A DNA stretch of 64,000 bases from assembly GCF_006716905.1 (NCBI RefSeq), contig NZ_VFPV01000004.1, positions 186,001-250,000 of the forward strand. Reading direction: 5' to 3'. The translations under genes and the position numbers were made by a program. The first letter of the stretch is position 1, and every line of letters begins with the position of its first letter. This DNA is from Acidovorax temperans. Lineage in GTDB: Bacteria > Pseudomonadota > Gammaproteobacteria > Burkholderiales > Burkholderiaceae_C. This document shows, in pieces, positions 35,985-44,918 of the stretch. The notes beneath the pieces were generated by a model. The model searched no databases. It was not told the DNA's origin and worked only from the letters and a program-made list of their open reading frames with translations.

Positions 35985-36782
35985 ATGACCACCAGCAGTT
36001 CCCCGCGCCGCCGCTGGACCTCTGTGCGCCTGACCGCGCGCGACGTGGCCCACGACCTTGAGCAACGCCACAGCCTGCGCTGGCATGGCCTGTGCATCGG
36101 CACCCTCACGCTGCTGGGCATGTTGCTGGCCGCCTGGTTGCAAAAGCAGGCGGGTGTGCATCTGCTGTCGGTGCGTTACGCCATCACGCTGGCCGTGGGC
36201 TATGGCATTTATCTGCTGGTGCTGCGCTGGTGGGCTGCGCGCCTGATCGATGACGAGGAGGAGCGCGGCAGCGCCGATGCGGTAGACGCTCTGGATGTGG
36301 CGGTGGACGCGGCCGACCTGGCTCGCTCCGTGCCCCGCAGTGGCGGCACCCGCTCGCCCGAGATGCCCCGCATGAGCGATGTGGCCGACAGTGCGGAATC
36401 CGGCAAAGGTCTGGGCGACCTGGCCAGCGGCGCGCTGGACGGCCTGGGCGGCGCTGATGAAGGCGCCGTGGTGATCATTCCGGTGGTGGCCATCTTTCTG
36501 ATCGGCGCTGCCATTCTGGCCGGTGCGGGCGCGCTGGCCATGCTGTTCTTCAGCTGGGATGTGCTGCTGGCCGTGGCAGTGGAGCTGGCTTTTTCCGTGG
36601 CCGCCGTGCGCGTGGCCACACGGGTGGAACGCGAAGGCTGGCTCACCGCCGCCGTGCGCCTGACCTGGAAGCCCCTTTTGGGCGCGCTGCTGTGCGCCGT
36701 ACTGCTGAGCGCCACCATTGACCACTTCCTGCCGCAGGTGGATTCGCTGCCCGAAGCGGTGCGGATGCTGCAGCGTGGCTGA
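35985..36782 (+). CDS. Predicted membrane protein, unknown function
   Basis: A 265-residue protein that I do not recognise. TM segments lie at about residues 36-52 and 64-80 (SVRYAITLAVGYGIYLLVL), followed by an acidic soluble stretch (LIDDEEERGSADAVDALDVAVDAADLA). Two to four further helices follow (VVIIPVVAIFLIGAAILAGAGALAMLFFSWDVLLAVAVELAF, LLGALLCAVLLSATIDHFL). The pattern resembles small chloride/ion-channel-like or 'YqaE-like' hypothetical proteins only vaguely. It is 79 bases after alr and in the same direction. Confidence 0.7.
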   Translation: MTTSSSPRRRWTSVRLTARDVAHDLEQRHSLRWHGLCIGTLTLLGMLLAAWLQKQAGVHLLSVRYAITLAVGYGIYLLVLRWWAARLIDDEEERGSADAVDALDVAVDAADLARSVPRSGGTRSPEMPRMSDVADSAESGKGLGDLASGALDGLGGADEGAVVIIPVVAIFLIGAAILAGAGALAMLFFSWDVLLAVAVELAFSVAAVRVATRVEREGWLTAAVRLTWKPLLGALLCAVLLSATIDHFLPQVDSLPEAVRMLQRG

Positions 36783-36805
36783 GGCAGATGCTGCTCCTAT
36801 GCACA

Positions 36806-36858
36806 TAAAAATGACAGGTAGCGCCCGTCCATCAAGCGCGAGTAGCTATTAAAAGTGT
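36806..36858 (-). repeat. Dispersed two-hairpin repeat, copy 7 (degenerate)
   Basis: A reverse copy with diverged stems (GTAGCGCCCGTCCATCAAGCGCGAGTAGCTATTAAAAGTG), between the membrane-protein stop and the ABC exporter. Confidence 0.6.
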
Positions 36859-36891
36859 AGCGATCGGGGCGGCCCAGGAATTCCGCAGTGC

Positions 36892-36915
36892 AGGCAATGT
36901 TCATGAACATTGCCT
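36892..36915. promoter_or_regulatory. Perfect 24-bp palindrome upstream of the ABC exporter
   Basis: The half-site AGGCAATGTTCA is followed immediately by its exact complement, giving 12-bp arms with no spacer. It ends 15 bases before the GGAGG Shine-Dalgarno of the ABC exporter. Such long perfect dyads are typical operators for TetR/GntR/LuxR-type dimers, or could be an RNA hairpin. Confidence 0.6.
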
Positions 36916-36941
36916 AGGATGCTCGGCTCTGGAGGCCTGCC

Positions 36942-38786
36942 TTGCTGTTCAAGTTTTTCGAAAAAAGCGTTCCCTGTTACCCGAGCAACGAGCCTGCGCT
37001 GCCGCCTCGGGGGTTTCTGGCCTTCGTCTGGGCCTGCGCGCGCGGCGTGCGCGGCTATGTGGTGGCGATGGCCGGGCTGTCGGCACTGATTGCCGTGTAT
37101 GAAGCCCTGCTGTTCGCCGTGCTGGGCCGTGTGGTGGACTGGATTGCCGCCGCCACGCCCGCCACACTGTGGGCGCAGCGCGGCAACACGCTCACCTGGG
37201 TGGCCGCAGCGATGGTGGGCAGCATTGCGCTGGTGGCGCTGCGCACCAGCGTCAAGCACCAGGCGCTGGCCATCAACCTGCCGCTGCGCCTGCGCTGGAA
37301 CTTTCACCGCCTGATGCTGGGCCAGAGCATGGCCTTTTATGCCGACGAGTTCGCCGGCCGCATCACCACCAAGATCATGCAGACCGCGCTGGCCGTGCGC
37401 GACATGATCTTCACCACCACCGACGTGGTGGTGGGCATGGGCGTGTACCTCATCACCATCTTGCTGCTGGTCTGGGGCTTTGATGCGCGGCTGCTGCTGC
37501 CTTTTGCGGGCTGGCTGGTGTGCTACGGCCTGGTGTGCTGGTACTTTGTGCCCCGCCTGGGCAAGGTCAGCCGCGACCAGGCCGACGCCCGCGCCCTCAT
37601 GACCGGGCGCATCACCGACGCGTACACCAACATCGCCACCGTCAAGCTCTTCTCGCACACCCACCGCGAAGCCGAGTTTGCCCGCGCTGCCATGGATGCC
37701 TTCAAGCTCACCGGCTACGCACAGATGCGACTGGTGAGCCGGTTTGAAATCGTCAACCATGTGCTGGTGGTGGGCATGATTCTGGGCGCCTGCGGCACCG
37801 CGCTGTGGCTGTGGACGCAAGGCCAGGTGGGCGCTGGCGCGGTGGCTGCCGTTACCGCCATGGCCCTGCGCGTGGCAGGCCACGCCCACTGGGTGATGTG
37901 GGAAGTGACCACCCTGTTTGAAAGCGTGGGCACCATCCAGGACGGTATCAACACCCTGACCCGCCCCCGCCAGGTGGTGGACGCCCCTGGCGCCCAGCCG
38001 CTGCGCGTGACGCAGGGCGAAGTGCGCTTTGAGCAAGTGCGCTTTGCTTACCAGGATGGTGGCCGCCCGGTGATTGACGGGCTCAGCCTCACCATTCGCC
38101 CCGGCGAGCGCATCGGCCTCATCGGCCGCTCGGGTGCGGGCAAGTCCACTCTGGTCAATCTGCTGCTGCGCTTTCATGACATTCAGGGCGGGCGCGTGCT
38201 GATCGATGGGCAGGACATTTCAAAAGTGACGCAAGACAGCCTGCGCCACGCCATCGGCATGGTCACGCAAGACACCTCGCTGCTGCACCGTTCGATGCGC
38301 GACAACATCCTCTACGGCCGCCCCGATGCCACCGAGGAAGAACTGCACGCCGCCGCCGAGCGCGCCGAGGCCGCCGCCTTCATCGACACCCTGACCGACC
38401 CCCAAGGCCGCCGCGGCTATGAAGCCCATGTGGGCGAGCGTGGCGTGAAGCTCTCGGGCGGCCAGCGCCAGCGCGTGGCCATTGCCCGCGTCATGCTCAA
38501 AGACGCGCCCATCCTGCTGCTGGACGAAGCCACCAGCGCGCTGGACTCCGAAGTCGAAGCCGCCATCCAGCAAAGCCTGGACGGTCTCATGCAGGGCAAG
38601 ACCGTGATCGCCATCGCTCACCGCCTGTCCACCATCGCAGCGATGGACCGCCTCATCGTGATGGACGGCGGCCGCATCGTCGAAGAAGGCACCCACGCCC
38701 AACTGCTGGCCCAGGGCGGCATTTATGCGCGCCTGTGGGCGCACCAGAGCGGGGGCTTTCTGGGCGAGGCGCAGCGCATGGAGTAG
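36942..38786 (+). CDS. ABC exporter, fused membrane and ATPase domains, TTG start
   Basis: A 614-residue half-transporter of the MsbA/ABCB type. It begins at TTG 36942, six bases after a perfect GGAGG; no ATG with an SD is near. Six TM helices fall in about residues 30-330. Walker A GRSGAGKS is at 395-402, the signature LSGGQRQR starts at 504 and Walker B ILLLDEATSALDSE has D528/E529. Substrate unknown (lipid, peptide or drug). The 24-bp palindrome upstream and the rare start codon suggest tight control. Confidence 0.9.
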   Translation: MLFKFFEKSVPCYPSNEPALPPRGFLAFVWACARGVRGYVVAMAGLSALIAVYEALLFAVLGRVVDWIAAATPATLWAQRGNTLTWVAAAMVGSIALVALRTSVKHQALAINLPLRLRWNFHRLMLGQSMAFYADEFAGRITTKIMQTALAVRDMIFTTTDVVVGMGVYLITILLLVWGFDARLLLPFAGWLVCYGLVCWYFVPRLGKVSRDQADARALMTGRITDAYTNIATVKLFSHTHREAEFARAAMDAFKLTGYAQMRLVSRFEIVNHVLVVGMILGACGTALWLWTQGQVGAGAVAAVTAMALRVAGHAHWVMWEVTTLFESVGTIQDGINTLTRPRQVVDAPGAQPLRVTQGEVRFEQVRFAYQDGGRPVIDGLSLTIRPGERIGLIGRSGAGKSTLVNLLLRFHDIQGGRVLIDGQDISKVTQDSLRHAIGMVTQDTSLLHRSMRDNILYGRPDATEEELHAAAERAEAAAFIDTLTDPQGRRGYEAHVGERGVKLSGGQRQRVAIARVMLKDAPILLLDEATSALDSEVEAAIQQSLDGLMQGKTVIAIAHRLSTIAAMDRLIVMDGGRIVEEGTHAQLLAQGGIYARLWAHQSGGFLGEAQRME

Positions 38787-38808
38787 CCAGCCGCCGCCCC
38801 GCTGCTCG

Positions 38809-39699
38809 TCAGCGGGTGGCGAGTGCGCGGTGCGCCTGGGACTGCACGGCGGCAGTCATGCGGGCCAGGGCCTGCACGTTCAGCCGCCAGTATTGCCAGT
38901 ACAGCGGCACATCCACCGGCTTGCCCGCCATCAGCTCGACCAGCGTGCCGGTGCGCAGGTGGCCAGCCACCATCAGGTCCGGGGCCATGCCCCAGCCCAG
39001 GCCGGCCTCAGTGGCTTTGACAAAAGCGTGTGCCTCGGGCAGCCAGTGCACGGGCGGCGTGAGGGTGCGGCGGGTGATGCGGCGCACATAGCGGCCTTGC
39101 AGCGCATCCTTGCGGTTGAAGACCAGCATGGGTGCGCGGGCCAGCGTGGTGGCGGTCACGCCCGTGGCAAAGAAGCGTTGCATGAAGGCCGGGCTGGCCA
39201 GCGCCCGGTAGCGCAGGGTGCCCAGGGGCAGCACCTGGCAGCCCTGCACCGGCTGGGGGTCGGCCGTCACGGCGGCCATCACGCGGCCTTCGCGCAGCAG
39301 GTTGGCCGAATGGTCCTGGTCTTCCACATGGATGTCGAAGGTGATGGAAGGGTCCTCGCCCGCCTGCGCCATGGCGGCCGGGAACCAGGTGGCCAGCGAG
39401 TCGGCATTGACGCCGATGGCCAGGCGCGTGGTGCTGCGCGGGCCCCCGCCAATGGCGGCCAGCGCATCGGCCTCGCTCAGCGCAATTTCGCGGGCGTGGC
39501 GGTACAGGGCCTGCCCGGCTTCGGTGGCAGTGCAGGGCGTGGCGCGGCGCACCAGTACCTGGCCCACACGCTCTTCCAGTAGCTTGATGCGCTGCGACAC
39601 CGCAGAGCGGGTGATGTGCAGCAAGGCGGCTGCGCGCTCGAAGCTGCCTTCGTCGATGACGGCAGAAAACGCATTGAGCTGGGCCGAATCGAGCTGCAT
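38809..39699 (-). CDS. argP: LysR-family regulator ArgP
   Basis: A 296-residue LysR regulator. The HTH is at about residues 4-60 (MQLDSAQLNAFSAVIDEGSFERAAALLHITRSAVSQRIK). The effector-binding domain follows (FDIHVEDQDHSANLLREGRVMAAVT). It diverges from a lysE/argO-type exporter with a 67-base intergenic region, the arrangement in which ArgP activates arginine/lysine export in response to those amino acids. Orthology rests on both the N-terminal sequence and this context. Confidence 0.92.
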   Translation of the reverse strand: MQLDSAQLNAFSAVIDEGSFERAAALLHITRSAVSQRIKLLEERVGQVLVRRATPCTATEAGQALYRHAREIALSEADALAAIGGGPRSTTRLAIGVNADSLATWFPAAMAQAGEDPSITFDIHVEDQDHSANLLREGRVMAAVTADPQPVQGCQVLPLGTLRYRALASPAFMQRFFATGVTATTLARAPMLVFNRKDALQGRYVRRITRRTLTPPVHWLPEAHAFVKATEAGLGWGMAPDLMVAGHLRTGTLVELMAGKPVDVPLYWQYWRLNVQALARMTAAVQSQAHRALATR

Positions 39700-39766
39700 G
39701 GCTGGTTAGCAATTTTGACGGATCGTTAAAAAGTATAGCTGGCATGACTGTGGTGCAGTCGCCAGA

Positions 39767-40384
39767 ATGCAGGCCATGACCACCACTGCTTTCGTTCACG
39801 GCTTCAGTTCCACCGCCATGCTGATCATGGCCATTGGCGCGCAAAACGCGTTTGTGCTGCGCCAGGGTTTGCGCCGTGAGCATGTGTTGCCCGTGGTGGC
39901 GCTGTGTGCTTTGTCGGATGCGGTGCTGCTGCAGGCCGGGGTGTGGGGCATGGGCGGTGTGCTGCTGGCGCGGCCCGAGTGGGGGCAGTGGATGCGCTGG
40001 GCGGGTGCCTTGTTTTTGCTGGCCTATGCCCTGCAAGCCGGTGCGCGGGCACTGCGGCCGGGCCAGCTGCTGGTGACGGCGGGCGGGCCAGGCAACAGCC
40101 TGCGCAGCACGGTGCTCACGCTGCTGGCCCTGACCTGGCTCAACCCCCATGTGTACCTGGACACCGTGGTGCTGCTGGGCACCATGGCAAGCCCCTACCC
40201 CACATGGGGGCGGGCGGCCTTTGCCACCGGCGGGGCCTTGGCCAGCGCACTGTGGTTCACTGCCATCGGCTTTGGCGCACGCTGGCTGGCGCCACTGTTC
40301 GCCTCCCCCCAGGCGTGGCGGGTGCTGGATGGGGTCACTGCGGTTTGCATGATGGCCTTGGCATTTGCGATGGGTCTAAGCTAA
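39767..40384 (+). CDS. argO: Arginine/lysine exporter, ArgO/LysE family
   Basis: A 205-residue LysE-superfamily exporter with six TM helices. Family residues are FSSTAMLIMAIGAQNAFVLRQGL and LNPHVYLDTVVLLGTMA. Divergent argP makes an L-arginine/L-lysine/canavanine exporter most likely. Start 39767 and 39776 (MTTTAFVHG) are both possible; neither has a strong SD. Confidence 0.92.
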   Translation: MQAMTTTAFVHGFSSTAMLIMAIGAQNAFVLRQGLRREHVLPVVALCALSDAVLLQAGVWGMGGVLLARPEWGQWMRWAGALFLLAYALQAGARALRPGQLLVTAGGPGNSLRSTVLTLLALTWLNPHVYLDTVVLLGTMASPYPTWGRAAFATGGALASALWFTAIGFGARWLAPLFASPQAWRVLDGVTAVCMMALAFAMGLS

Positions 40385-40458
40385 GAACGATAAGTTCGTT
40401 ACAACGCCCTGTGATTTGGTTCATAGTGGGGGGATTGATTGATCTGGAGTGATCCCCC

Positions 40459-42039
40459 ATGCGTTTCAAAGCCCTTTTGCTCGCGGCCGCCCTGGCCACG
40501 GCCCTGCCGCTGACCGTGCAGGCCAAAACCTTCCGCTGGTCCCGTTCTGTGGACATTTCTTCGTGGGACATCCACGCCCAGAACGTGGGCGTGAACAACA
40601 CCATGCACGGCGCGGTGTACGACACGCTGGTCGAATACAACAGCAAGACGTTCAAGCCAGAGCCTTCGCTGGCCACCGAGTGGAAGCTCATCAAGCCCAC
40701 GCAACTGCGCCTGACGCTGCGCAAGGGCGTGAAGTTCAGCGACGGCAGCGAGTTCACGGCCGACGATGCCAAGTTCTCGCTGGAGCGCGCCAAGGCCAAA
40801 AGCTCCAACTTCGCCGTCTACACCCAGGGCATTGACCGCGTGGAAAAGGTCGATGCCTACACCATCGACATCCATTCTGACCTGCCCAACCCTGTGCTGG
40901 TGAACCAGCTGACCGAGCTGCGCATCATGAGCAAGGCCTGGGCCGAGAAGAACAAATCGGTGGAGCCCAAGGACATCAAGACCAAGGACGAAACCTTTGC
41001 CCACCGCAACGCGCTGGGCACCGGCCCCTACCAGCTCAAGCAGTGGACGCCCGACCAGCGCGTGGTGCTGGAGCCCAACCCCCACTGGTGGGGCAAGGGC
41101 AAGTACCCCGCCAACCTGACCGAAATCGTCTACACCCCCATCAAGGCCGATGCCACGCGCACGGCGGCGCTGCTGTCGGGTGAGATTGATTTCGTGATCG
41201 ACCCCAGCCTGCAAGACTTGGCACGCATCAAGCAGACGCCCAACCTGCAGGTGCTGGAAGGGCCGGAGTACCGCACCATCTTCCTGGGCCTGGACCAGTT
41301 CCGCGAAGAACTGCCCGGCTCGGACGTGAAGGGCAAGAACCCGCTGAAGGACCTGCGTGTGCGCAAGGCGCTGTACCAGGCCATCGACATCCAGTCCATC
41401 CAGCGCGTGGTGCTGCGCGGCCTGGCCCAGCCCACCGGCACGCTGATTGCCAACCAGGTGAACGGCTGGACCAAGAAAGCCGACGTGCGCTACCCCTATG
41501 ACCCCAAGGCCGCGCAAAAGCTGCTGGCCGATGCGGGCTACCCCAACGGCTTTGAGGTGGACTTTGCGTGCAGCGCGGGCCGCTACATCAACGACGAGCA
41601 GCTGTGCCAGGCCATCACGTCGCAGTGGGCCAAGGTGGGCGTGAAGGCCAAGCTGCGCTCGCTGCCGTTTGCCACCTACTTCCCGATGATTCAGCGCAAC
41701 GAAGCCAGCATCTACCTGCTGGGCTGGGGCGTGCCCACGTTTGACGCGTTCTACAGCCTGCAGTCGCTGGTGCGCTCGCCCGGCGCGGGCGGGGACGGCA
41801 ACTTCAACCTGGGCCGCTTCTCTGACCCGCAGATGGACGCGCTGATCGAGCGGATCAAGAAGGAAACCGATGCCACCACGCGCAACCAGCTGATCGAGCA
41901 GGCGCTGATCAAGGAGCATGAGCTGGTGTCGCACATTCCGCTGTACAACCAGGTGATTCCTTGGGCGGGCTCGAAGAAGGTGGAGATCATCCACCGCGCG
42001 GACAACCGCATCGACTGGCGCTACCTGAAGGTGAATTGA
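40459..42039 (+). CDS. ABC peptide/opine-type substrate-binding protein (SBP_bac_5)
   Basis: A 526-residue periplasmic binding protein of the DppA/OppA class. The signal peptide is about residues 1-22 (ending VQA). The mature part begins KTFRWSRSVDISSWDIHAQNVGVNNTMHGAVYDTLVEYN and has LRKGVKFSDGSEFTADDAKFSLER and NALGTGPYQLKQWTPDQRVVLEPNPHWWG. No dpp/opp permease or ATPase genes are adjacent, so it either serves a transporter elsewhere or is an orphan. Ligand is not predictable. Confidence 0.9.
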   Translation: MRFKALLLAAALATALPLTVQAKTFRWSRSVDISSWDIHAQNVGVNNTMHGAVYDTLVEYNSKTFKPEPSLATEWKLIKPTQLRLTLRKGVKFSDGSEFTADDAKFSLERAKAKSSNFAVYTQGIDRVEKVDAYTIDIHSDLPNPVLVNQLTELRIMSKAWAEKNKSVEPKDIKTKDETFAHRNALGTGPYQLKQWTPDQRVVLEPNPHWWGKGKYPANLTEIVYTPIKADATRTAALLSGEIDFVIDPSLQDLARIKQTPNLQVLEGPEYRTIFLGLDQFREELPGSDVKGKNPLKDLRVRKALYQAIDIQSIQRVVLRGLAQPTGTLIANQVNGWTKKADVRYPYDPKAAQKLLADAGYPNGFEVDFACSAGRYINDEQLCQAITSQWAKVGVKAKLRSLPFATYFPMIQRNEASIYLLGWGVPTFDAFYSLQSLVRSPGAGGDGNFNLGRFSDPQMDALIERIKKETDATTRNQLIEQALIKEHELVSHIPLYNQVIPWAGSKKVEIIHRADNRIDWRYLKVN

Positions 42040-42049
42040 GAGTGACAAC

Positions 42050-42110
42050 CCCCTGAGGCACTTCGTGCCTTCCCCCTTCTCTCGAGTTGCTGCGCAATTC
42101 GGGAAGGGGG
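42050..42110 (+). terminator. Hairpin repeat directly after the peptide-binding gene
   Basis: AGGCAC-ttc-GTGCCT (42056-42070) is followed by CCCCCTTC...GAAGGGGG (42072-42079 and 42103-42110), a long second stem. The element continues into a GC-rich tail. It matches a second dispersed repeat family, also at 51156. Its position 11 bases past the stop suggests transcription ending or mRNA stabilisation. Confidence 0.6.
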
Positions 42111-42243
42111 ACGCCGCCAGCGCACGCACGCGCAGCGCTGCCTACGCAGCACGGCGGCCCTTGCGCGGCGGCCCTCGCCTCGGCCCCGCCAGTTTCAAAC
42201 GCCGCGCATCCAGACGGCGTTGATGTGGTGATCCAGCAAAAAC

Positions 42244-42852
42244 TCAGGCCAGTGCGCGCTGCACGGCGGGGCGCTGCAACATGCGCTGGGTGTGCGCGTG
42301 CACCTTGGGGAAGAGGGCAATGTCCACCCCGTCGCTCTTGAGCCAGCTGGCCACGGTGAACAGGTAGCCATCGGCCACCGAATACTGATCGCCCAGCACC
42401 CACGGGCCTTCGCTGAGGTAGTGGGTTTCGATGAGCTGAAAGCAGTCGGTCATGTTCTGCGGCACCTTGCGCTGCATGGCGGCCTGGGCCTCGGGCTCGT
42501 CGGCCCAGCGGCTGGCGCGGGGGCGGTGGGCGTGGGCCACGTGCACGGTGGAGGCGAGGTAGCTGTGAAACTCCTGCATGCGCGCAAAGCCGTAGGGGTC
42601 GGCAGGGGCCAGCCCGGCCTGCGGGAAGGCTTGCGCCACGTAGGCCAGCAGGGCGGGCGTTTCGGTCAGCGTGCCCTGTGGCGTGGCCAGCGCGGGCACC
42701 CGCCCCTTGGGGTTGATGGCCAGGTACTCTGGCGTGCGCTGCTGGCCTGCCGCAAAGTCCACGCGCACCAGCTGGTGCGGGGCAGCGGCCTCTTCCAAGG
42801 CGATGCGCACGGCCAGCGCACAGGTGCCAGGGGTGTAGTACAACGTGAGCAT
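42244..42852 (-). CDS. Glutathione S-transferase
   Basis: A 202-residue GST of the beta-like class. The thioredoxin-fold N-terminus has YYTPGTCALAVRIALEEA (the TPGTCA(L/S) motif), GRVPALATPQGTLTETPALLAYV with its cis-proline. The C-terminal helical domain begins about residue 85 (YGFARMQEFHSYLAST, VLGDQYSVADGYLFTVASWL). It likely conjugates or reduces electrophiles with glutathione. A single-gene unit on the minus strand. Confidence 0.93.
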   Translation of the reverse strand: MLTLYYTPGTCALAVRIALEEAAAPHQLVRVDFAAGQQRTPEYLAINPKGRVPALATPQGTLTETPALLAYVAQAFPQAGLAPADPYGFARMQEFHSYLASTVHVAHAHRPRASRWADEPEAQAAMQRKVPQNMTDCFQLIETHYLSEGPWVLGDQYSVADGYLFTVASWLKSDGVDIALFPKVHAHTQRMLQRPAVQRALA

Positions 42853-42857
42853 AGTGG

Positions 42858-42920
42858 TTTGCTATTAAGTTGATAGCTGCTTGCGCTTGATAGACAAGCG
42901 CTAGAGGCTATTTTGGTTAA
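42858..42920 (+). repeat. Dispersed two-hairpin repeat, copy 8
   Basis: A forward copy: GCTATTAAGTTGATAGCTGC, GCGCTTGATAGACAAGCGCT, AGAGGCTATTTT, between the GST start and the reductase stop. Confidence 0.8.
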
Positions 42921-42925
42921 AGGAA

Positions 42926-43903
42926 TCAATACAGCCCGCGGGTACGCGCCATCAGCCGCACCAGCCCCAGCAGGGCATCGGTGTGGGGCGTGGGGGTGCT
43001 GGTGATCTGGCCCAGCTCGCGCACTGCGCCCACCAGGGCGTCAATCTCCAGGGGCTTGCTCGCCTCCACGTCCTGCAGCATCGAGGTCTTGAACGCCCCC
43101 AGTTTGCGGGTGAGGGCGTGGCGGTCTTCGGGCTGCTGTTCAATCGGCAGGCCCAGTTGGCTGCCGATGGCCTTGGCTTCCAGCATCACCGCGCTCACAA
43201 AGCCCCGCACCAGGTCGTCGTCCAGGATGCGGTCGGTGGTGGCGCCGGTCAGGGCGCTGATGGGGTTCATGGTCAGGTTGCCCCACAGCTTGAACCAGAT
43301 GTCTTTCTGAATGCAGTCCGACACCTCGGCCTGGATGCCGCCGCGCTGCAGGCTGTCTGCCAGGGCCAGCAGGCGTGCGCTGTGGCTGCCATCGGGCTCG
43401 CCCAGGATGAGCCGGTCGCCAAAGTGGTGGCGCACAAAGCCCGGCGCTTCCAGCGAGCAACTGGCATGCACCACGCCGCCCAGCACGCTGCGTGCGGGAA
43501 TGGCCTGGGCAATCACGCCCCCCGCGTCCACCGATTCAAGCGCGCGACCCTGCGCCGCGCCGCCCACACCGTCAAGGAACCACCACGGCACGCCATTCAT
43601 GGCGGTGAGCACAACGGTGTGCGGGCCCAGCAGCGGCGCAATGGCGCGTGCCACGTCCGGCAGGCCGGGGGCTTTCACGGCGATGACCACCAGGTCTTGC
43701 ACGCCCAGGGCGGCCGGGTCGCTGTGGGCGGTGACGGGCACCTGCGCCAGCGTGCCGTCGGTGCGCCGCATGCGCAGGCCCTGCGTCTGCAGGGCGCGCA
43801 ATGTCTCGCCGCGCGCCACCAGGCTGACCGGGTGGCCCGCCTGCGCCAGGGCCACGCCCAGCCAGCCGCCAATCGCACCTGCGCCGTAGATACATGCTTT
43901 CAT
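42926..43903 (-). CDS. panE: 2-dehydropantoate 2-reductase
   Basis: A 325-residue ketopantoate reductase-type enzyme (NADPH-dependent). It has GxGxxG G7-G12 in YGAGAIGGWLG and a C-terminal ApbA domain (DIWFKLWGNLTMNPISALTGATTDRIL; PTPHTDALLGLVRLM). The catalytic Lys-Asn pair lies in KLWGNLTMN. The start at 43903 (MKACIYG) was chosen; ATG 43909 adds MT. Annotation as pantothenate biosynthesis is reasonable, but this family has many homologues acting on other 2-oxo acids, so the substrate is less certain than the fold. Confidence 0.85.
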   Translation of the reverse strand: MKACIYGAGAIGGWLGVALAQAGHPVSLVARGETLRALQTQGLRMRRTDGTLAQVPVTAHSDPAALGVQDLVVIAVKAPGLPDVARAIAPLLGPHTVVLTAMNGVPWWFLDGVGGAAQGRALESVDAGGVIAQAIPARSVLGGVVHASCSLEAPGFVRHHFGDRLILGEPDGSHSARLLALADSLQRGGIQAEVSDCIQKDIWFKLWGNLTMNPISALTGATTDRILDDDLVRGFVSAVMLEAKAIGSQLGLPIEQQPEDRHALTRKLGAFKTSMLQDVEASKPLEIDALVGAVRELGQITSTPTPHTDALLGLVRLMARTRGLY

Positions 43904-43962
43904 CGTCATAGAGTCGTTATGGACCGAGGAGTGGGTGAACAGGGGGTGAGCGTGCAGCGCTG

Positions 43963-44814
43963 TCAGTAGCCCAGTGGCCGCACCGCTGGGGTGGCGGTTT
44001 CCGTGCGAAAGCGCGCCAGCAAATCCTGCGCAGCGCTGACCAGCAGCATGGTGTCCACGCCCACGGCCACAAACAGCGCGCCGGCCGCCAGCCACTGGCG
44101 TGCCTGCGATTCGGTGGTGGCCAGAATGCCCGGCGCCTTGCCCGCGCGCAGGATGCGCGCAATGCCGTCGTGGATGGCCGCCTGCACCTCGGGGTGCCCT
44201 GGGTTGCCCGGGTGGCCCATCGATGCCGACAGGTCCGCCGGGCCGATGAACACGCCGTCCACGCCGGGCGTGGCGGCAATGGCGTCCAGGTTGTTCATGG
44301 CTTCTACCGTCTCGGCCTGCACCAGCAGGCAGATCTGCTGGTTGGCCTCGTGCACGTACTGCGGGTACGCCTGCCAGCGCGACGAGCGGGCCAGCGCGCT
44401 GCCCATGCCGCGCACGCCCTCGGGCGCATAGCGCGTGGCGCGCACCAGCTGCTGGGCTTGCTCGGCGGTGTCCACCATGGGCACCAGCAGGGTCTGCACG
44501 CCCAGGTCCAGGTACTGTTTGATGAGGGCGGTGTCCCCCACCGGCACCCGTGCGACGGGGTGGGGTGGTTGCGCCCCAGGCGGCAGGGCGCTGGTGGCGC
44601 TGGCCGCACTGGCTATTGCCTGCAACTGGTGCAGGATGGAGCGCAGGTCGTTGGGCGCGTGTTCGCCATCGACCAGCAGCCAGTCATAGCCGGTGCCTGC
44701 CAGGATCTCTGCGCTGTAGGCGTCGGCCAGGCCGAGCCACAGGCCAATCTGTGCCTGCCGCTGGGCCATGGCCTGTTTGAAACGGTTGGTAGGTGTCTGC
44801 AATTTGCGCTCCAT
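43963..44814 (-). CDS. HpcH/HpaI-family aldolase
   Basis: A 283-residue class II aldolase of the HpcH/HpaI family (4-hydroxy-2-oxoheptanedioate/2-dehydro-3-deoxyglucarate aldolase type). Motifs are [75 protein letters not shown]. Metal and pyruvate-enolate residues are the E in LVQAE and the D in GPADL. Substrate is a guess. It is transcribed toward the panE-like reductase, 59 bases away. Confidence 0.88.
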   Translation of the reverse strand: MERKLQTPTNRFKQAMAQRQAQIGLWLGLADAYSAEILAGTGYDWLLVDGEHAPNDLRSILHQLQAIASAASATSALPPGAQPPHPVARVPVGDTALIKQYLDLGVQTLLVPMVDTAEQAQQLVRATRYAPEGVRGMGSALARSSRWQAYPQYVHEANQQICLLVQAETVEAMNNLDAIAATPGVDGVFIGPADLSASMGHPGNPGHPEVQAAIHDGIARILRAGKAPGILATTESQARQWLAAGALFVAVGVDTMLLVSAAQDLLARFRTETATPAVRPLGY

Positions 44815-44918
44815 GGGTCTTTGCCTAGACCGCCATCGTACGGGCTGTGGCGCGCGCTTGCTGGCGTGGCCGCTATAGTCGGCTGCCCTTGCATCGGGGG
44901 CTCCCCTTTCCTATCGCC

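Noticed and set aside
39700..39766. ArgP operator between argP and argO
   Set aside because: Function implies one, but ArgP sites have a weak consensus and I could not pick a specific sequence.
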